Shown here: positions 35,151-45,820 of the stretch, one piece after another | Numbering within the stretch: the first letter of the stretch is position 1 | Layout: every line of letters starts with the position of its first letter | Assembly (NCBI RefSeq): GCF_024970185.1 | Contig: NZ_CP103965.1 | Location: forward strand, 988,001-1,052,000 | Origin: Pseudomonas sp. N3-W | Lineage (GTDB): Bacteria; Pseudomonadota; Gammaproteobacteria; Pseudomonadales; Pseudomonadaceae | DNA length: 64,000 nt | Direction: 5' to 3' | Notes under the pieces: generated by a model | What the model saw: the letters and a program-made list of their open reading frames with translations, nothing else | What the model was told of the DNA's origin: nothing | Database searches by the model: none | Position numbers and translations under genes: made by a program

Positions 35151-36596
35151 GTGGCAGATGCAAAGCGTTTTGATAACTACATCAACGGTCAATGGGTTGC
35201 GGGCAGTGATTACTGCAGCAACATCAACCCGTCGGAGCTGAGCGACAACATTGGCGACTACGCCAAGGCAGACCTGGCGCAGGTGCACGCCGCCATCGAC
35301 GCTGCCCGCGCTGCATTCGCGGCGTGGTCCACTTCCGGCATTCAGGCGCGCCACGATTCGCTGGATAAAGTCGGCAGTGAGATCCTCGCCCGTCGCGAAG
35401 AGCTCGGCACCCTGCTGGCCCGGGAAGAGGGCAAGACCCTGCCCGAAGCCATCGGCGAAGTGACTCGCGCCGGCAACATCTTCAAATTCTTCGCCGGTGA
35501 ATGCCTGCGTCTGTCCGGCGACTACTTGCCGTCGGTGCGTCCGGGCGTCAACGTCGAAGTCACTCGCGAAGCGCTGGGTGTGATCGGCCTGATCACTCCG
35601 TGGAACTTCCCGATTGCCATCCCTGCGTGGAAAATCGCCCCGGCCCTGGCCTACGGCAACTGCGTGGTGTTGAAGCCGGCCGATCTGGTGCCGGGTTGCG
35701 CCTGGGCCCTGGCTGAAATCATCTCCCGCGCCGGCTTCCCTGCGGGCGTGTTCAACCTGGTGATGGGCAGCGGTCGTGTGGTGGGCGATGCGCTGGTACA
35801 GAGCCCGAAAGTCGATGGCATCAGCTTCACCGGTTCGGTGGGCGTGGGTCGTCAGATCGCCGTCAGCTGCGTGTCGCGCCAGGCCAAAGTGCAGTTGGAA
35901 ATGGGCGGCAAGAACCCGCAGATCATTCTCGACGACGCCGACCTCAAGCAAGCGGTCGAGCTGTCGGTCCAGAGCGCGTTCTACTCCACCGGCCAGCGTT
36001 GCACCGCCTCGAGCCGCTTCATCGTCACTGCCGGGATTCATGACCGGTTCGTTGAAGCCGTGGCCGAGCGCATGAAGTCGATCAAGGTCGGCCACGCGCT
36101 GAAAGCCGGCACCGACATCGGTCCGGTAGTGTCGCAAGCGCAGCTTGAGCAGGACTTGAAGTACATCGACATCGGCCAGTCCGAAGGTGCGCGTCTGGTC
36201 AGCGGCGGCGCCCTGGTGACGTGCGATACCGAAGGCTATTTCCTCGCGCCAACGCTGTTTGCCGACAGTGAAGCGTCGATGCGCATCAGTCGCGAAGAGA
36301 TCTTCGGCCCGGTGGCCAACGTGGTTCGCGTGGCGGATTACGAGGCAGCGCTGGCGATGGCCAACGACACCGAATTCGGTCTGTCGGCGGGCATCGCCAC
36401 GACCTCGCTGAAATACGCCAACCACTTCAAGCGCCACTCCCAGGCCGGGATGGTGATGGTCAACCTGCCGACGGCGGGCGTGGATTACCACGTTCCATTC
36501 GGCGGGCGTAAAGGTTCATCCTATGGTTCCCGCGAGCAAGGTCGCTACGCGCAAGAGTTCTACACCGTGGTGAAAACCAGCTACATCGGCTCGTAA
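35151..36596 (+). CDS. 2-oxoglutarate semialdehyde (2,5-dioxovalerate) dehydrogenase
   Basis: 481-residue NAD(P)-dependent aldehyde dehydrogenase. Catalytic residues are N152 (TPWNFP), K175 (LKPAD), E250 (LEMGGKNP) and C284 (GQRCTASSR). It oxidises the KdgD product to 2-oxoglutarate, finishing the hexarate pathway. The start is GTG at 35151 with a strong GAGGAGA site; an ATG a few bases later is out of frame. A 24-base REP-derived palindrome follows the gene. Confidence 0.9.
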   Translation: MADAKRFDNYINGQWVAGSDYCSNINPSELSDNIGDYAKADLAQVHAAIDAARAAFAAWSTSGIQARHDSLDKVGSEILARREELGTLLAREEGKTLPEAIGEVTRAGNIFKFFAGECLRLSGDYLPSVRPGVNVEVTREALGVIGLITPWNFPIAIPAWKIAPALAYGNCVVLKPADLVPGCAWALAEIISRAGFPAGVFNLVMGSGRVVGDALVQSPKVDGISFTGSVGVGRQIAVSCVSRQAKVQLEMGGKNPQIILDDADLKQAVELSVQSAFYSTGQRCTASSRFIVTAGIHDRFVEAVAERMKSIKVGHALKAGTDIGPVVSQAQLEQDLKYIDIGQSEGARLVSGGALVTCDTEGYFLAPTLFADSEASMRISREEIFGPVANVVRVADYEAALAMANDTEFGLSAGIATTSLKYANHFKRHSQAGMVMVNLPTAGVDYHVPFGGRKGSSYGSREQGRYAQEFYTVVKTSYIGS

Positions 36597-36608
36597 ACGC
36601 AATACCCC

Positions 36609-36632
36609 TGTGGGAGCGAGCTCGCTCCCACA
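36609..36632. repeat. REP pair reduced to one 24-base palindrome
   Basis: TGTGGGAGCGAG joined directly to CTCGCTCCCACA, a perfect dyad without loop. It looks like a REP pair that lost its middle part, lying inside the hexarate operon. Confidence 0.8.
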
Positions 36633-36683
36633 AAAGCCACAGATTCACCCGCGCATAAAAATAATCAGTGGGAGTACATCTAC

Positions 36684-38051
36684 ATGCACGCGACCAAGCC
36701 GACTCACGTCCGCTATTTGATCCTGCTCATGCTGTTTCTGGTGACCACGATCAACTACGCCGACCGTGCGACCATCGCCATCGCGGGCTCCAGCCTGCAA
36801 AAAGACCTCGGCATCGACGCGGTCACCCTCGGTTTTATCTTCTCTGCATTCGGCTGGGCCTACGTGGCCGGGCAAATTCCCGGTGGCTGGCTGCTGGACC
36901 GGTTCGGCTCGAAAAAAGTCTATGCACTGAGCATCTTCACCTGGTCGCTGTTCACCGTGCTGCAGGGTTATGTCGGTGAGTTCGGCATGTCCACGGCCAT
37001 CGTTGCGTTGTTCATGTTGCGCTTTCTGGTGGGGCTGGCCGAAGCGCCATCGTTCCCCGGCAACGCTCGCATCGTGGCGGCCTGGTTTCCCACGGCCGAG
37101 CGCGGCACCGCCTCGGCCATCTTCAACTCGGCGCAATATTTCGCCACCGTGCTGTTCGCACCGCTGATGGGCTGGATCGTCTACACCTTCGGCTGGCAGC
37201 ATGTGTTCGTGGTCATGGGCGGCATCGGCGTGGTGTTCTCGCTGATCTGGCTGAAAGTTATCCACAGCCCGCGCCAGCACCCGATGATCAACGAGGCCGA
37301 GTTCAAGCACATCGCCGACAACGGCGGCCTGGTCGACATGGATCAGGACAAAGGCAAGGGCAGCAAGGTCGACGGTCCGAAGTGGGATTACATCCGCCAA
37401 CTGCTGACCAACCGCATGATGCTCGGCGTGTACCTGGGCCAGTACTGCATCAACGGCATCACCTATTTCTTCCTGACCTGGTTCCCGGTGTACCTGGTGC
37501 AGGAGCGCGGCATGACCATCCTCAAGGCTGGTTTCATTGCCTCGTTGCCGGCGATCTGCGGCTTTATCGGCGGCGTGCTCGGCGGGATCATTTCCGACTA
37601 CCTGCTGCGCAAGGGCCACTCGCTGACCTTCGCCCGCAAGGCACCGATCATTGGCGGCCTGCTGCTGTCGACCACCATCGTTGCCTGTAACTACGTGGAC
37701 ATCGAATGGATGGTCGTCGGCTTCATGGCCCTGGCGTTCTTCGGCAAAGGCGTGGGCGCGCTGGGCTGGGCGGTGGTGTCCGACACCTCGCCGAAACAGA
37801 TCGCCGGCTTGAGTGGCGGCTTGTTCAACATGTTCGGCAACATCGCCTCGATCACCACGCCTATCGTCATTGGCTACATCATCAGCTCCACTGGCTCGTT
37901 CAAATGGGCGCTGGTGTTTGTCGGTTGCAATGCGCTGGTGGCGGTGTTCAGTTATCTGGTGATCGTCGGCCCGATCAAACGCGTGGTGCTCAAAGAACCA
38001 CCGGTCAGCGGCCCGCAAGTGACCCATAAATTATCTCAAGCACATTCCTGA
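36684..38051 (+). CDS. MFS hexarate (glucarate/galactarate) permease
   Basis: 455-residue major facilitator with 12 predicted membrane helices in the anion:cation symporter (GudP/GarP/ExuT) subfamily. Signature stretches are [20 protein letters not shown] (helix 1), [22 protein letters not shown] (the loop 2-3 motif) and [18 protein letters not shown]. It imports the sugar diacid used by the surrounding enzymes. The symbol gudP or garP would fit, but the exact substrate cannot be read from sequence. Confidence 0.88.
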   Translation: MHATKPTHVRYLILLMLFLVTTINYADRATIAIAGSSLQKDLGIDAVTLGFIFSAFGWAYVAGQIPGGWLLDRFGSKKVYALSIFTWSLFTVLQGYVGEFGMSTAIVALFMLRFLVGLAEAPSFPGNARIVAAWFPTAERGTASAIFNSAQYFATVLFAPLMGWIVYTFGWQHVFVVMGGIGVVFSLIWLKVIHSPRQHPMINEAEFKHIADNGGLVDMDQDKGKGSKVDGPKWDYIRQLLTNRMMLGVYLGQYCINGITYFFLTWFPVYLVQERGMTILKAGFIASLPAICGFIGGVLGGIISDYLLRKGHSLTFARKAPIIGGLLLSTTIVACNYVDIEWMVVGFMALAFFGKGVGALGWAVVSDTSPKQIAGLSGGLFNMFGNIASITTPIVIGYIISSTGSFKWALVFVGCNALVAVFSYLVIVGPIKRVVLKEPPVSGPQVTHKLSQAHS

Positions 38052-38062
38052 GGAGCGGCGTC

Positions 38063-39616
38063 ATGCAGTTGATTGAACATTCCGACTCGCCGCGCTACAT
38101 CCGCCTGCACGAGCGGGACAATGTGGTGATCGTGGTCAACGACCAGGGCGTGCCGGCCGGCACCGAGTTTCCCGACGGCCTGGTGACGGTGGACTTTGTG
38201 CCGCAGAGCCACAAAGTCACCCTGCAAGACATTCCCGAGGGCGGCCAGGTGATTCGTTACGGCCAGACCATCGGCTACGCCTTGCAGCCAATCCCGCGCG
38301 GCAGCTGGGTCAAGGAAGATCAACTGCGCATGCCCACCGCACCACCGCTGGACAGCCTGCCGCTGTCCACCGACGTGCCGGCGGCGCAGGCACCGCTGGA
38401 GGGCTTTACCTTCGAGGGCTATCGCAACGCCGACGGCACGGTCGGCACGCGCAATATTCTCGGCATCACCACGACTGTGCAGTGCGTCACTGGCGTGCTC
38501 GATCACGCGGTCAAGCGCATCAAGGACGAGTTGCTGCCCAAGTACCCGAACGTCGATGATGTGGTGGCGATCACTCACAGTTACGGCTGCGGCGTGGCGA
38601 TCACCGCCACCGATGCCTACATCCCGATCCGCACCGTGCGCAACCTGGCGCGCAACCCGAACCTGGGCGGCGAAGCGCTGGTGATCAGCCTGGGCTGCGA
38701 GAAGTTGCAGGCCGGGCAGGTGATGCATGACAACGACAGCTCGGTGGATCTGAGCGAGCCGTGGCTGTATCGCTTGCAGGATTCGAGTCACGGTTTTACC
38801 GAGATGATCGAGCAGATCATGGCGCTGGCCGAAGTCCGTTTGAAGAAACTCGATCAGCGTCGCCGGGAAACCGTGCCGGCGTCCGAGCTGATTCTCGGCA
38901 TGCAGTGCGGTGGCAGCGACGCATTTTCCGGTATCACCGCCAACCCGGCCTTGGGTTATGCCTCGGACCTGCTGCTGCGAGCTGGCGCGACGGTGATGTT
39001 CTCCGAAGTCACTGAAGTGCGCGACGCGATTTACCTGCTGACCTCAAGGGCTCAAAGCAAAGAAATTGCCGAAGAGCTGGTGCGGGAAATGGACTGGTAC
39101 GACCACTACCTCGCCAAGGGCGAAGCGGATCGCAGCGCCAATACCACGCCGGGAAACAAGAAGGGCGGGTTGTCGAACATCGTCGAGAAGTCGCTGGGCT
39201 CGATCGTCAAGTCCGGCAGCAGCGCGATCAACGGCGTGCTTGGCCCTGGCGAGCGCCTCAAGCGCAAAGGGCTGATCTTCTGCGCGACCCCGGCCAGTGA
39301 TTTTGTCTGCGGGACGCTGCAACTGGCGGCGGGGATGAACCTGCATGTGTTTACCACCGGGCGCGGTACGCCGTATGGACTGGCGATGGCGCCGGTGGTC
39401 AAGGTGTCCACCCGCACCGAGCTGGCGCAGCGCTGGCCGGATCTGATTGACATCGATGCCGGGCGGATCGCCACCGGGCGAGCGTCGATCGAGGATCTGG
39501 GCTGGGAGTTGTTCCACTTCTATCTGGACGTGGCCAGCGGCAAGAAACAGACGTGGGCGGAGCAGCACAAGCTGCATAACGACATCACCCTGTTCAACCC
39601 TGCGCCGATCACCTGA
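38063..39616 (+). CDS. garD: galactarate dehydratase (GarD)
   Basis: 517-residue enzyme of the UxaA/GarD family. It has an N-terminal SAF-like domain (about 1-95) and then two altronate-dehydratase-type domains ([58 protein letters not shown]). It uses divalent metal and dehydrates galactarate (mucate) to 5-keto-4-deoxyglucarate, the KdgD substrate. A GAGGAGCG site precedes the ATG. It starts 11 bases after the permease gene. No glucarate dehydratase (gudD) is in the window, so galactarate is the diacid that this locus can process on its own. Confidence 0.92.
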   Translation: MQLIEHSDSPRYIRLHERDNVVIVVNDQGVPAGTEFPDGLVTVDFVPQSHKVTLQDIPEGGQVIRYGQTIGYALQPIPRGSWVKEDQLRMPTAPPLDSLPLSTDVPAAQAPLEGFTFEGYRNADGTVGTRNILGITTTVQCVTGVLDHAVKRIKDELLPKYPNVDDVVAITHSYGCGVAITATDAYIPIRTVRNLARNPNLGGEALVISLGCEKLQAGQVMHDNDSSVDLSEPWLYRLQDSSHGFTEMIEQIMALAEVRLKKLDQRRRETVPASELILGMQCGGSDAFSGITANPALGYASDLLLRAGATVMFSEVTEVRDAIYLLTSRAQSKEIAEELVREMDWYDHYLAKGEADRSANTTPGNKKGGLSNIVEKSLGSIVKSGSSAINGVLGPGERLKRKGLIFCATPASDFVCGTLQLAAGMNLHVFTTGRGTPYGLAMAPVVKVSTRTELAQRWPDLIDIDAGRIATGRASIEDLGWELFHFYLDVASGKKQTWAEQHKLHNDITLFNPAPIT

Positions 39617-39630
39617 TACCGCGTCGCCTG

Positions 39631-39730
39631 CATCGCGGGCAAGCTCGCTCCCACAGGGGGACCTTCGTTGTCGCACAAATGGCGTGAACACCGAAGATCA
39701 TTGTGGGAGCGAGCTTGCTCGCGATAGCGG
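39631..39730. repeat. REP inverted pair after garD
   Basis: CATCGCGGGCAAGCTCGCTC (left) and GTGGGAGCGAGCTTGCTCGC (right) around a 40-base spacer. It separates the hexarate operon from the AEC transporter gene. Confidence 0.9.
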
Positions 39731-39803
39731 CCTGACAGACGCCGAAGTCCTCGGTGGCTTATCATTAGCCCACTTACGACACCCATCCAAGGTTCTCCCC
39801 GGC

Positions 39804-40745
39804 ATGCTGGCAATTTTCCTCGACACCCTGAACATCACCGCGCCGGTGTTTGCCATGCTGTTTTTGGGGGTGCTGCTCAAGCGCATCGAGTGGATCAATG
39901 ACAACTTCATCCACACCGCGTCGGCACTGGTGTTCAACGTCACCATGCCGGCGTTGCTGTTTCTGGGCATCCTGCATGCCGACCTGCACGCTGCTCTGCA
40001 ACCGGCGCTGCTGATCTACTTTGCGGTCGCGACCCTGGCCAGTTTCGCCATCGCCTGGGTCTGGGCGATCTGGAAGTGCCCCCGTGAAGACCGGGGGATT
40101 TATACCCAGGGTGCTTTTCGCGGCAACAACGGCGTTATCGGTCTGGCGCTGGCGGCCAGCATGTACGGCGATTACGGGATTTCCCTCGGGGCGATTCTCG
40201 CGGCGCTGGTCATCCTGTTCTACAACACGCTTTCGACCATCGTGCTGGCGGTGTACAGCCCGGTGATCAAGTCCGATCCATGGAGCATCTGCAAAAGCGT
40301 GATGGCCAACCCGCTGATCGTCAGCGTGATCGCGGCGGCGCCGTTTGCCTGGTTCAAGATTGGCTTGCCGGCGTGGCTGGAGACGTCCGGTCAGTACCTG
40401 GCGCAAACCACCTTGCCGCTGGCACTGATCTGCATTGGCGGCACCCTGTCGCTGGCGGCGTTGCGCAAGAGCGGCAACATGGCGCTCAGTTCCAGCCTGG
40501 TGAAGATGATCGGCCTGCCGGTGCTGGCAACCCTCGGCGCGTGGCTGTGGGGCTTTCGCGGGGCGGAGCTGGGGATTCTGTTCCTGTACTTCGGCAGCCC
40601 GACGGCGGCGGCCAGTTTTGTCATGGCGCGTCAGGCCAATGGCAATCATGAGCTGGCGGCGGCGATTATCGTGATTACCACGCTGATGGCGGCGGTGACC
40701 ACCAATGTCGGGATTTTTGTGTTGCAGTGGGGTGGGTGGATCTAG
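39804..40745 (+). CDS. AEC-family (auxin efflux carrier) transporter
   Basis: 313 residues with about ten membrane segments and the two-bundle arrangement of AEC/malonate-efflux proteins: an N-terminal NVTMPALLFLGIL and, in the second half, LPLALICIGGTLSL and GSPTAAASFVMARQ. I use the ATG at 39804; the open frame back to 39447 only reads through garD and the REP region. The family moves carboxylates or other small acids. Its substrate is unknown, though a link to hexarate products is possible from position only. Confidence 0.8.
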   Translation: MLAIFLDTLNITAPVFAMLFLGVLLKRIEWINDNFIHTASALVFNVTMPALLFLGILHADLHAALQPALLIYFAVATLASFAIAWVWAIWKCPREDRGIYTQGAFRGNNGVIGLALAASMYGDYGISLGAILAALVILFYNTLSTIVLAVYSPVIKSDPWSICKSVMANPLIVSVIAAAPFAWFKIGLPAWLETSGQYLAQTTLPLALICIGGTLSLAALRKSGNMALSSSLVKMIGLPVLATLGAWLWGFRGAELGILFLYFGSPTAAASFVMARQANGNHELAAAIIVITTLMAAVTTNVGIFVLQWGGWI

Positions 40746-40772
40746 GCTGGGATTTGCGGTGTTCTTCAGGGC

Positions 40773-40852
40773 CTCTTCGCGAGCAGGCTCGCTCCCACAG
40801 TGGTTTTGTGTCGATCACATAACCCCTGTGGGAGCGAGCTTGCTCGCGATGG
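40773..40852. repeat. REP inverted pair
   Basis: CTTCGCGAGCAGGCTCGCTC and GTGGGAGCGAGCTTGCTCGC face each other across 24 bases, between the convergent AEC and decarboxylase-like genes. Confidence 0.9.
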
Positions 40853-40883
40853 TGGCAGACCTTTCACCACAGTTTTTGGATAA

Positions 40884-41264
40884 TCACTCAGGCTTCTGAT
40901 AGCTATCAATCACTTCCTGCGCCGCCCGAAACGCATCAATCGCCGCCGGCACCCCGGCATACACCGCACAATGCAGCAGCGCCTCGCGAATCTCCTCAAC
41001 GGTGCAGCCATTGTTCAGCGCCCCCCGCACATGCCCCTTCAACTCCTGCGGGCACTTCAACGCGGTCAGGGCGGCGAGGGTGATCAGGCTGCGAGTTTTC
41101 AGCGGTAATCCCTCGCGATTCCAGACACTGCCCCAGGCGTGTTCGTTGACGAAATCCTGCAATGGTTGAGTGAACTCGGTGGCATTGCCCAATGCGCGGT
41201 CGACGAACGCGTCGCCCATCACCTGGCGGCGCACGTCAACGCCGGGTTTTTTGTTATCGGTCAT
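40884..41264 (-). CDS. carboxymuconolactone decarboxylase-family protein
   Basis: 126 residues of the CMD/AhpD-like fold, with the conserved run NNGCTVEEIREALLHCAVYAGVPAA and the upstream SLITLAALTAL. It resembles PcaC, which decarboxylates 4-carboxymuconolactone in protocatechuate breakdown. No other pca gene is nearby, and it is translationally coupled to a cation antiporter (ATGA overlap), so the pathway role is open. A single Cys occurs in the catalytic region, so this is not an AhpD-type CxxC protein. Confidence 0.75.
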   Translation of the reverse strand: MTDNKKPGVDVRRQVMGDAFVDRALGNATEFTQPLQDFVNEHAWGSVWNREGLPLKTRSLITLAALTALKCPQELKGHVRGALNNGCTVEEIREALLHCAVYAGVPAAIDAFRAAQEVIDSYQKPE

Positions 41265-42322
41265 GGCACATCCCTCTTGTGGTGTTGGCGGCGCCAGGCG
41301 AGCACGGAGGTGAACAGCAAAAACGCCACCAGCGCCGGCAGGACGAAAAACAGCATCAGGTGTTCAAGCTTGCCGGCCAGCGGCATGCCGGTGGTGAACG
41401 ACACCACGTGCAGCCCGTAGGCCAGGTACAAGCCCAGGCACAGCAGGCCTTCGGCGCGGGTGATGCGGTAGCCGGTATAGAACAGCGGCAGGCACAGTAC
41501 CGCAACACCGAGCATCACCGGCAGGTCGAAATCCAGCGCATTGGGCGAGACCGACAGCGGCGACGGCGCCACCAGCGCGGTAAACCCCAGCACTCCCAGG
41601 AGGTTGAACAGGTTGCTGCCGATCACGTTGCCCACCGCAATGTCCCGCTGCCCGCGCAAGGCGGCGATCAACGAAGTGGCGAGTTCCGGTAACGAGGTGC
41701 TGATCGCGACGATGGTCAGGCCGATGATCCGTTCCGACAAACCGAGGTCGGTGGCCACCGACACCGCCGCGCCCAGCAGCAAGTGACCTGCATACACCAG
41801 CATCGCCAGCCCGCCGATGATCATCAGCAGGCTGCTGAGCCATGGGCCTTTCGGGGCTTCTTCGGGGTGCGACTGAGGGCGGGTCGAGTGCCGTGACTGG
41901 CGCAGCAACAACCCCAGATACAGCGCCAGGGCGGACAGCAGAATCACCCCGTCGAAGCGTGTCAGTCTTTCGTTCCAGGCCAGCACGAACACCAGCAGGC
42001 TGGCGCCGATCATCAGCGGAATGTCCAGGCGCACCAGTTGCCGCGAGACGCGCAGCGGGATGATCAGCGCCGACAGGCCGAGGGTGACGAGGATGTTGAA
42101 AATACTGCTGCCGATCACGCTGCTCACGGCAATATCGGCGTTCTGCGCCAGGGTGGCTTGCAGGCTGACCGCCATTTGCGGGGCGCTGCTGCCGAGGGCG
42201 ACGATGGTCAGACCGATGATCAGTGGACGTACATGCCAGCGTGCTGCGAGACGCACGGCGGCACGCACCATCAGCTCGGCTCCGACGATCAGTAAAAACA
42301 GGCCGCTGAACAGTTCAAGCAC
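41261..42322 (-). CDS. CaCA-family Na+/Ca2+ antiporter (YrbG-like)
   Basis: 353-residue inner-membrane exchanger with ten predicted helices and two inverted alpha-repeats. The second repeat is canonical (STSLPELATS with E213, then GNVIGSNLFN). The first deviates: GSSAPQMAVS has Q49 where a Ca-binding Glu is expected, and SSVIGSSIFN has Ser in place of the ligand Asn. Ion selectivity may therefore differ from a true Na/Ca exchanger. The GTG start at 42322 has no clear ribosome site, so the true start may lie a few codons upstream. Confidence 0.82.
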   Translation of the reverse strand: MLELFSGLFLLIVGAELMVRAAVRLAARWHVRPLIIGLTIVALGSSAPQMAVSLQATLAQNADIAVSSVIGSSIFNILVTLGLSALIIPLRVSRQLVRLDIPLMIGASLLVFVLAWNERLTRFDGVILLSALALYLGLLLRQSRHSTRPQSHPEEAPKGPWLSSLLMIIGGLAMLVYAGHLLLGAAVSVATDLGLSERIIGLTIVAISTSLPELATSLIAALRGQRDIAVGNVIGSNLFNLLGVLGFTALVAPSPLSVSPNALDFDLPVMLGVAVLCLPLFYTGYRITRAEGLLCLGLYLAYGLHVVSFTTGMPLAGKLEHLMLFFVLPALVAFLLFTSVLAWRRQHHKRDVP

Positions 42323-42372
42323 GCTCAGCAGGGGGATGTCGTCTAATCCGTAAATGGTCGGGGCTCCGTCGG

Positions 42373-42747
42373 TCAGTTGTCGAGGGCTTGCACACGCACT
42401 TGCGCAGTGCCGCTGCCGAGCATGCCCAGGCGTTCGGCGGCTGCGCGCGACACGTCGATCAGGCGCCCACGAGTATGCGGACCACGGTCGTTGATGCGCA
42501 GCACGCAGGATCTGTCGTTGTTCAAATTGGTGACCTTGACCAGGGTGCCGAACGGCAACTGGCGATGCGCAGCGGTCATGGCGTTGAGGTTGAACGGCTC
42601 ACCGCTGGCGGTGCGTTTGCCATGATGCCGGGAACCGTAATAAGAGGCGACACCGGTCTGGTTGTAGCCGTGCGGGTCGATGATGCCCGTGCTGGCACAA
42701 CCGGCCAACAGCGAGAGCAGGGCGCAGGCGCCGAGTAGACGCTTCAT
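42373..42747 (-). CDS. RlpA-like double-psi beta-barrel lipoprotein
   Basis: 124 residues. The lipobox LLAGC puts the lipidated Cys at position 17. The remainder is one DPBB domain: GVASYYGSRHHGKRTASGEPFN, LPFGTLVKVTNL, and the catalytic-type motif VLRINDRGPHTRGRLIDVSRAAA. There is no C-terminal SPOR domain, so it is a short RlpA relative, probably anchored in the outer membrane and acting on glycan strands. It is the first gene before the antiporter on the same strand. Confidence 0.85.
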   Translation of the reverse strand: MKRLLGACALLSLLAGCASTGIIDPHGYNQTGVASYYGSRHHGKRTASGEPFNLNAMTAAHRQLPFGTLVKVTNLNNDRSCVLRINDRGPHTRGRLIDVSRAAAERLGMLGSGTAQVRVQALDN

Positions 42748-42768
42748 TCAAGGGTTTCCCAAAACAAA

Positions 42769-42858
42769 TGTGGGAGCGGGCTTGCTCGCGAAAGCGGCGT
42801 CACATTCAAAATTAATATTGAATGTGGCACCGCTTTCGCGAGCAAGCCCGCTCCCGTA
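42769..42858. repeat. REP inverted pair with nested dyad
   Basis: TGTGGGAGCGGGCTTGCTCG and its inverted copy enclose ACATTCAA...TTGAATGT, an inner dyad like that of the pair at 12209-12298. It lies between gatB and the RlpA-like gene, both on the minus strand. Confidence 0.9.
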
Positions 42859-42896
42859 GGGGATTGAGCCAGGCTTTGAATCTGGCTCCATTCCTG

Positions 42897-44342
42897 TCAG
42901 CCTTCGAGCTTGCTTTTCAGCAGTTCGTTGACCTGTTGCGGGTTGGCCTTGCCTTTGGAGGCTTTCATGGCCTGGCCAACGAAGAAGCCGAACATCTTGC
43001 CGCGTTTGGCTTCGTCTGCCGCGCGGTATTGCTCGACCTGCTCGGCGTTGGCCGCGAGCATTTCGTCCAGCACCGCCGAGATCGCGCCGCTGTCGGTCAC
43101 TTGCTTCAGACCGCGCTTGTCGATGATCTCGTCCGCGCTGCCTTCGCCGTTGGCCATGGCTTCGAACACCACCTTGGCGATTTTGCCGGAGATGGTGTTG
43201 TCCTTGATGCGCAGCAGCATGCCGCCCAGTTGCTCGGCCGAAACCGGCGACTGGTCGATGTCCAGGCCCTGTTTGTTCAACAGGCTGCCCAATTCAACCA
43301 TTACCCAGTTGGCCGCCAGCTTGGCGTCGCCGCCGATGCTCACGACTTTTTCGAAGTAATCGGCTTGTTCGCGGCTGGTGGACAACACGCTGGCGTCATA
43401 CACCGACAGGCCGAACTGCTCCTGGAAGCGCTCGCGTTTTTGCGGTGGCAGTTCCGGCAGGGTGGCGCGTACTTCATGGAGGAACGAGTCCTCGATAACC
43501 ACCGGCAGCAGGTCCGGATCGGGGAAGTAACGGTAGTCGTTGGCTTCCTCCTTGCTGCGCATCGGACGGGTTTCGTCCTTGTTCGGATCGTACAGGCGGG
43601 TCTGCTGGATCACCTTGCCGCCGTCTTCGATCAGCTCGATCTGACGCTGGATTTCGCTGTTGATCGCCTTCTCGATGAAACGGAACGAGTTGACGTTCTT
43701 GATCTCGCAGCGCGTGCCGTATTCAACCTGGCCTTTCGGACGGATCGACACGTTGCAGTCGCAACGCAGCGAGCCTTCGGCCATGTTGCCGTCGCAGATG
43801 CCCAGGTAACGTACCAGCGCGTGGATGGTCTTGACGTAGGCCACGGCCTCCTTGGCGCTGCGCATGTCCGGCTCGGAAACGATTTCCAGCAGCGGCGTGC
43901 CGGCACGGTTCAGGTCGATGCCGGTGGCACCGTTGAATTCTTCGTGCAGGCTTTTACCGGCGTCTTCTTCCAGGTGCGCGCGGGTGACGCCGACACGTTT
44001 GATCGTGCCGTCTTCCAGGGCGATGTCCAGGTGGCCCTTGCCGACGATCGGCAATTCCATCTGGCTGATCTGGTAGCCCTTGGGCAGGTCCGGGTAGAAA
44101 TAGTTTTTGCGGGCGAACACGTTGTGCTGGCCGATCTCGGCGTCAATCGCCAGACCGAACATCACCGCCATGCGTACCGCTTCCTGGTTCAGCACCGGCA
44201 ATACGCCGGGCATGCCCAGGTCAACCAGGCTGGCCTGGGTGTTCGGTTCGGAACCGAAGGTAGTGGAACTACCGGAAAATATTTTCGACCGGGTGGTGAG
44301 CTGGGTATGAATCTCCAGCCCGATCACGACTTCCCATTGCAT
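42897..44342 (-). CDS. gatB: Asp/Glu-tRNA amidotransferase subunit B
   Basis: 481 residues. The N-terminal kinase-like domain has [24 protein letters not shown] and [14 protein letters not shown]; the C-terminal helical YqeY-like tail ends [13 protein letters not shown]. It activates misacylated Glu-tRNA(Gln) or Asp-tRNA(Asn) so that ammonia from GatA converts it to Gln- or Asn-tRNA. It is the last gene of the gatC-gatA-gatB operon, ten bases after gatA. Confidence 0.96.
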   Translation of the reverse strand: MQWEVVIGLEIHTQLTTRSKIFSGSSTTFGSEPNTQASLVDLGMPGVLPVLNQEAVRMAVMFGLAIDAEIGQHNVFARKNYFYPDLPKGYQISQMELPIVGKGHLDIALEDGTIKRVGVTRAHLEEDAGKSLHEEFNGATGIDLNRAGTPLLEIVSEPDMRSAKEAVAYVKTIHALVRYLGICDGNMAEGSLRCDCNVSIRPKGQVEYGTRCEIKNVNSFRFIEKAINSEIQRQIELIEDGGKVIQQTRLYDPNKDETRPMRSKEEANDYRYFPDPDLLPVVIEDSFLHEVRATLPELPPQKRERFQEQFGLSVYDASVLSTSREQADYFEKVVSIGGDAKLAANWVMVELGSLLNKQGLDIDQSPVSAEQLGGMLLRIKDNTISGKIAKVVFEAMANGEGSADEIIDKRGLKQVTDSGAISAVLDEMLAANAEQVEQYRAADEAKRGKMFGFFVGQAMKASKGKANPQQVNELLKSKLEG

Positions 44343-44352
44343 GTGTTTCTCC

Positions 44353-45804
44353 TCAGAAGCCGGTTGGGGTGCGGGTGTGCCAGTCAGTGTTCAACTGATA
44401 CTGGTGGGCAACGTTCAACAGGCGACCTTCCTGGAAATACGGGGCGAGCAATTGCACGCCGACCGGCAGACCGTCGACAAAACCGGCCGGCATGGACAAG
44501 CCCGGCAGACCCGCGAGGTTGGCGGTGATGGTGTAGACGTCTTCCAGATAGGCAGCGACCGGGTCGCTGTTCTTGGCGCCGAGCTTCCAGGCCGGGTTCG
44601 GCGTGGTTGGGCCGAGGATGATGTCGACCTCATTGAAGGCGGCCATGAAGTCGTTTTTCACCAGACGGCGGATTTTCTGCGCCTTCAGGTAGTAGGCGTC
44701 GTAGTAACCGGCGGACAGCGCGTAGGCACCGACCATGATCCGGCGTTGTACTTCCGGGCCGAAACCTTCGCCACGGGAACGCTTGTACAGGTCTTCGAGG
44801 TTCTTCGGGTCTTCGCAGCGATGGCCGAAACGCACGCCGTCGAAACGCGACAGGTTGGAAGACGCCTCTGCCGGGGCGATCACGTAGTACGCAGGAATCG
44901 CGTGCTGCATGTTCGGCAGGCTGATTTCCTTGATCACGGCACCGAGCTTTTCCAGCGCCTTGATGCTGTTGTGGATCAGCTCGGCAATGCGCGGGTCGAG
45001 ACCGGCGCTGAAATACTCTTTAGGCACGCCGATGCGCAGGCCTTGCAGCGAGCTGTTGAGGCTGGCGCTGTAATCCGGCACGGGCTCGTCGATGCTGGTG
45101 GAGTCATTGGCGTCGAAACCGGCCATGCCTTGCAACAGAATCGCGCAGTCTTCGGCAGTGCGAGCCAGCGGGCCGCCCTGATCGAGGCTGGAGGCGTAGG
45201 CGATCATGCCCCAGCGCGAAACACGACCGTACGTCGGTTTCAGGCCGGTGAGGTTGGTGAACGCCGCCGGCTGGCGAATCGAACCGCCGGTATCGGTGGC
45301 GGTCGCGGCAGGCAACAGACGAGCGGCAACAGCCGCCGCCGAGCCACCGGACGAACCGCCCGGCACGTGTTCCAGGTTCCACGGGTTTTTCACCGCGCCG
45401 TAATAGCTCGACTCGTTGGCCGAACCCATGGCGAATTCGTCCATGTTGGTCTTGCCCAGCGTCACGGCGCCGGCAGCGGCCAGCTTGGCGACGACGGTGG
45501 CGTCGTACGGTGCCTTGAAGTTGTCGAGCATCTTCGAGCCGCAACTGGTGCGAATGCCCTGGGTGCAGAACAGGTCTTTGTGGGCAATCGGCGCGCCGAG
45601 CAGGGCGCCGCTCTCACCGTTGGCGCGGCGTGCGTCAGCGGCTTTCGCCTGCTGGAGCGCCAGGTCTTCGGTGAGGCTGATGAAACTGTTGAGCTGCGGA
45701 TCGAGCTGGGCGATACGCGCCAGCAGGGTCTTGGTCAGCTCTTCGGAAGAAAACTTTTTATCGGCGAGTCCGCGGGCGATCTCGGCCAGAGTCAATTGAT
45801 GCAT
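44353..45804 (-). CDS. gatA: Asp/Glu-tRNA amidotransferase subunit A
   Basis: 483-residue amidase-signature enzyme releasing ammonia from glutamine. The Ser-cisSer-Lys triad is visible: K76 (APIAHKD), S151 (GGSSGGS) and S175 ([11 protein letters not shown]). It lies between gatC and gatB with short gaps (16 and ten bases). Length is usual for the family. Confidence 0.97.
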   Translation of the reverse strand: MHQLTLAEIARGLADKKFSSEELTKTLLARIAQLDPQLNSFISLTEDLALQQAKAADARRANGESGALLGAPIAHKDLFCTQGIRTSCGSKMLDNFKAPYDATVVAKLAAAGAVTLGKTNMDEFAMGSANESSYYGAVKNPWNLEHVPGGSSGGSAAAVAARLLPAATATDTGGSIRQPAAFTNLTGLKPTYGRVSRWGMIAYASSLDQGGPLARTAEDCAILLQGMAGFDANDSTSIDEPVPDYSASLNSSLQGLRIGVPKEYFSAGLDPRIAELIHNSIKALEKLGAVIKEISLPNMQHAIPAYYVIAPAEASSNLSRFDGVRFGHRCEDPKNLEDLYKRSRGEGFGPEVQRRIMVGAYALSAGYYDAYYLKAQKIRRLVKNDFMAAFNEVDIILGPTTPNPAWKLGAKNSDPVAAYLEDVYTITANLAGLPGLSMPAGFVDGLPVGVQLLAPYFQEGRLLNVAHQYQLNTDWHTRTPTGF

Positions 45805-45820
45805 TGCAGGCTCTTTCCCT

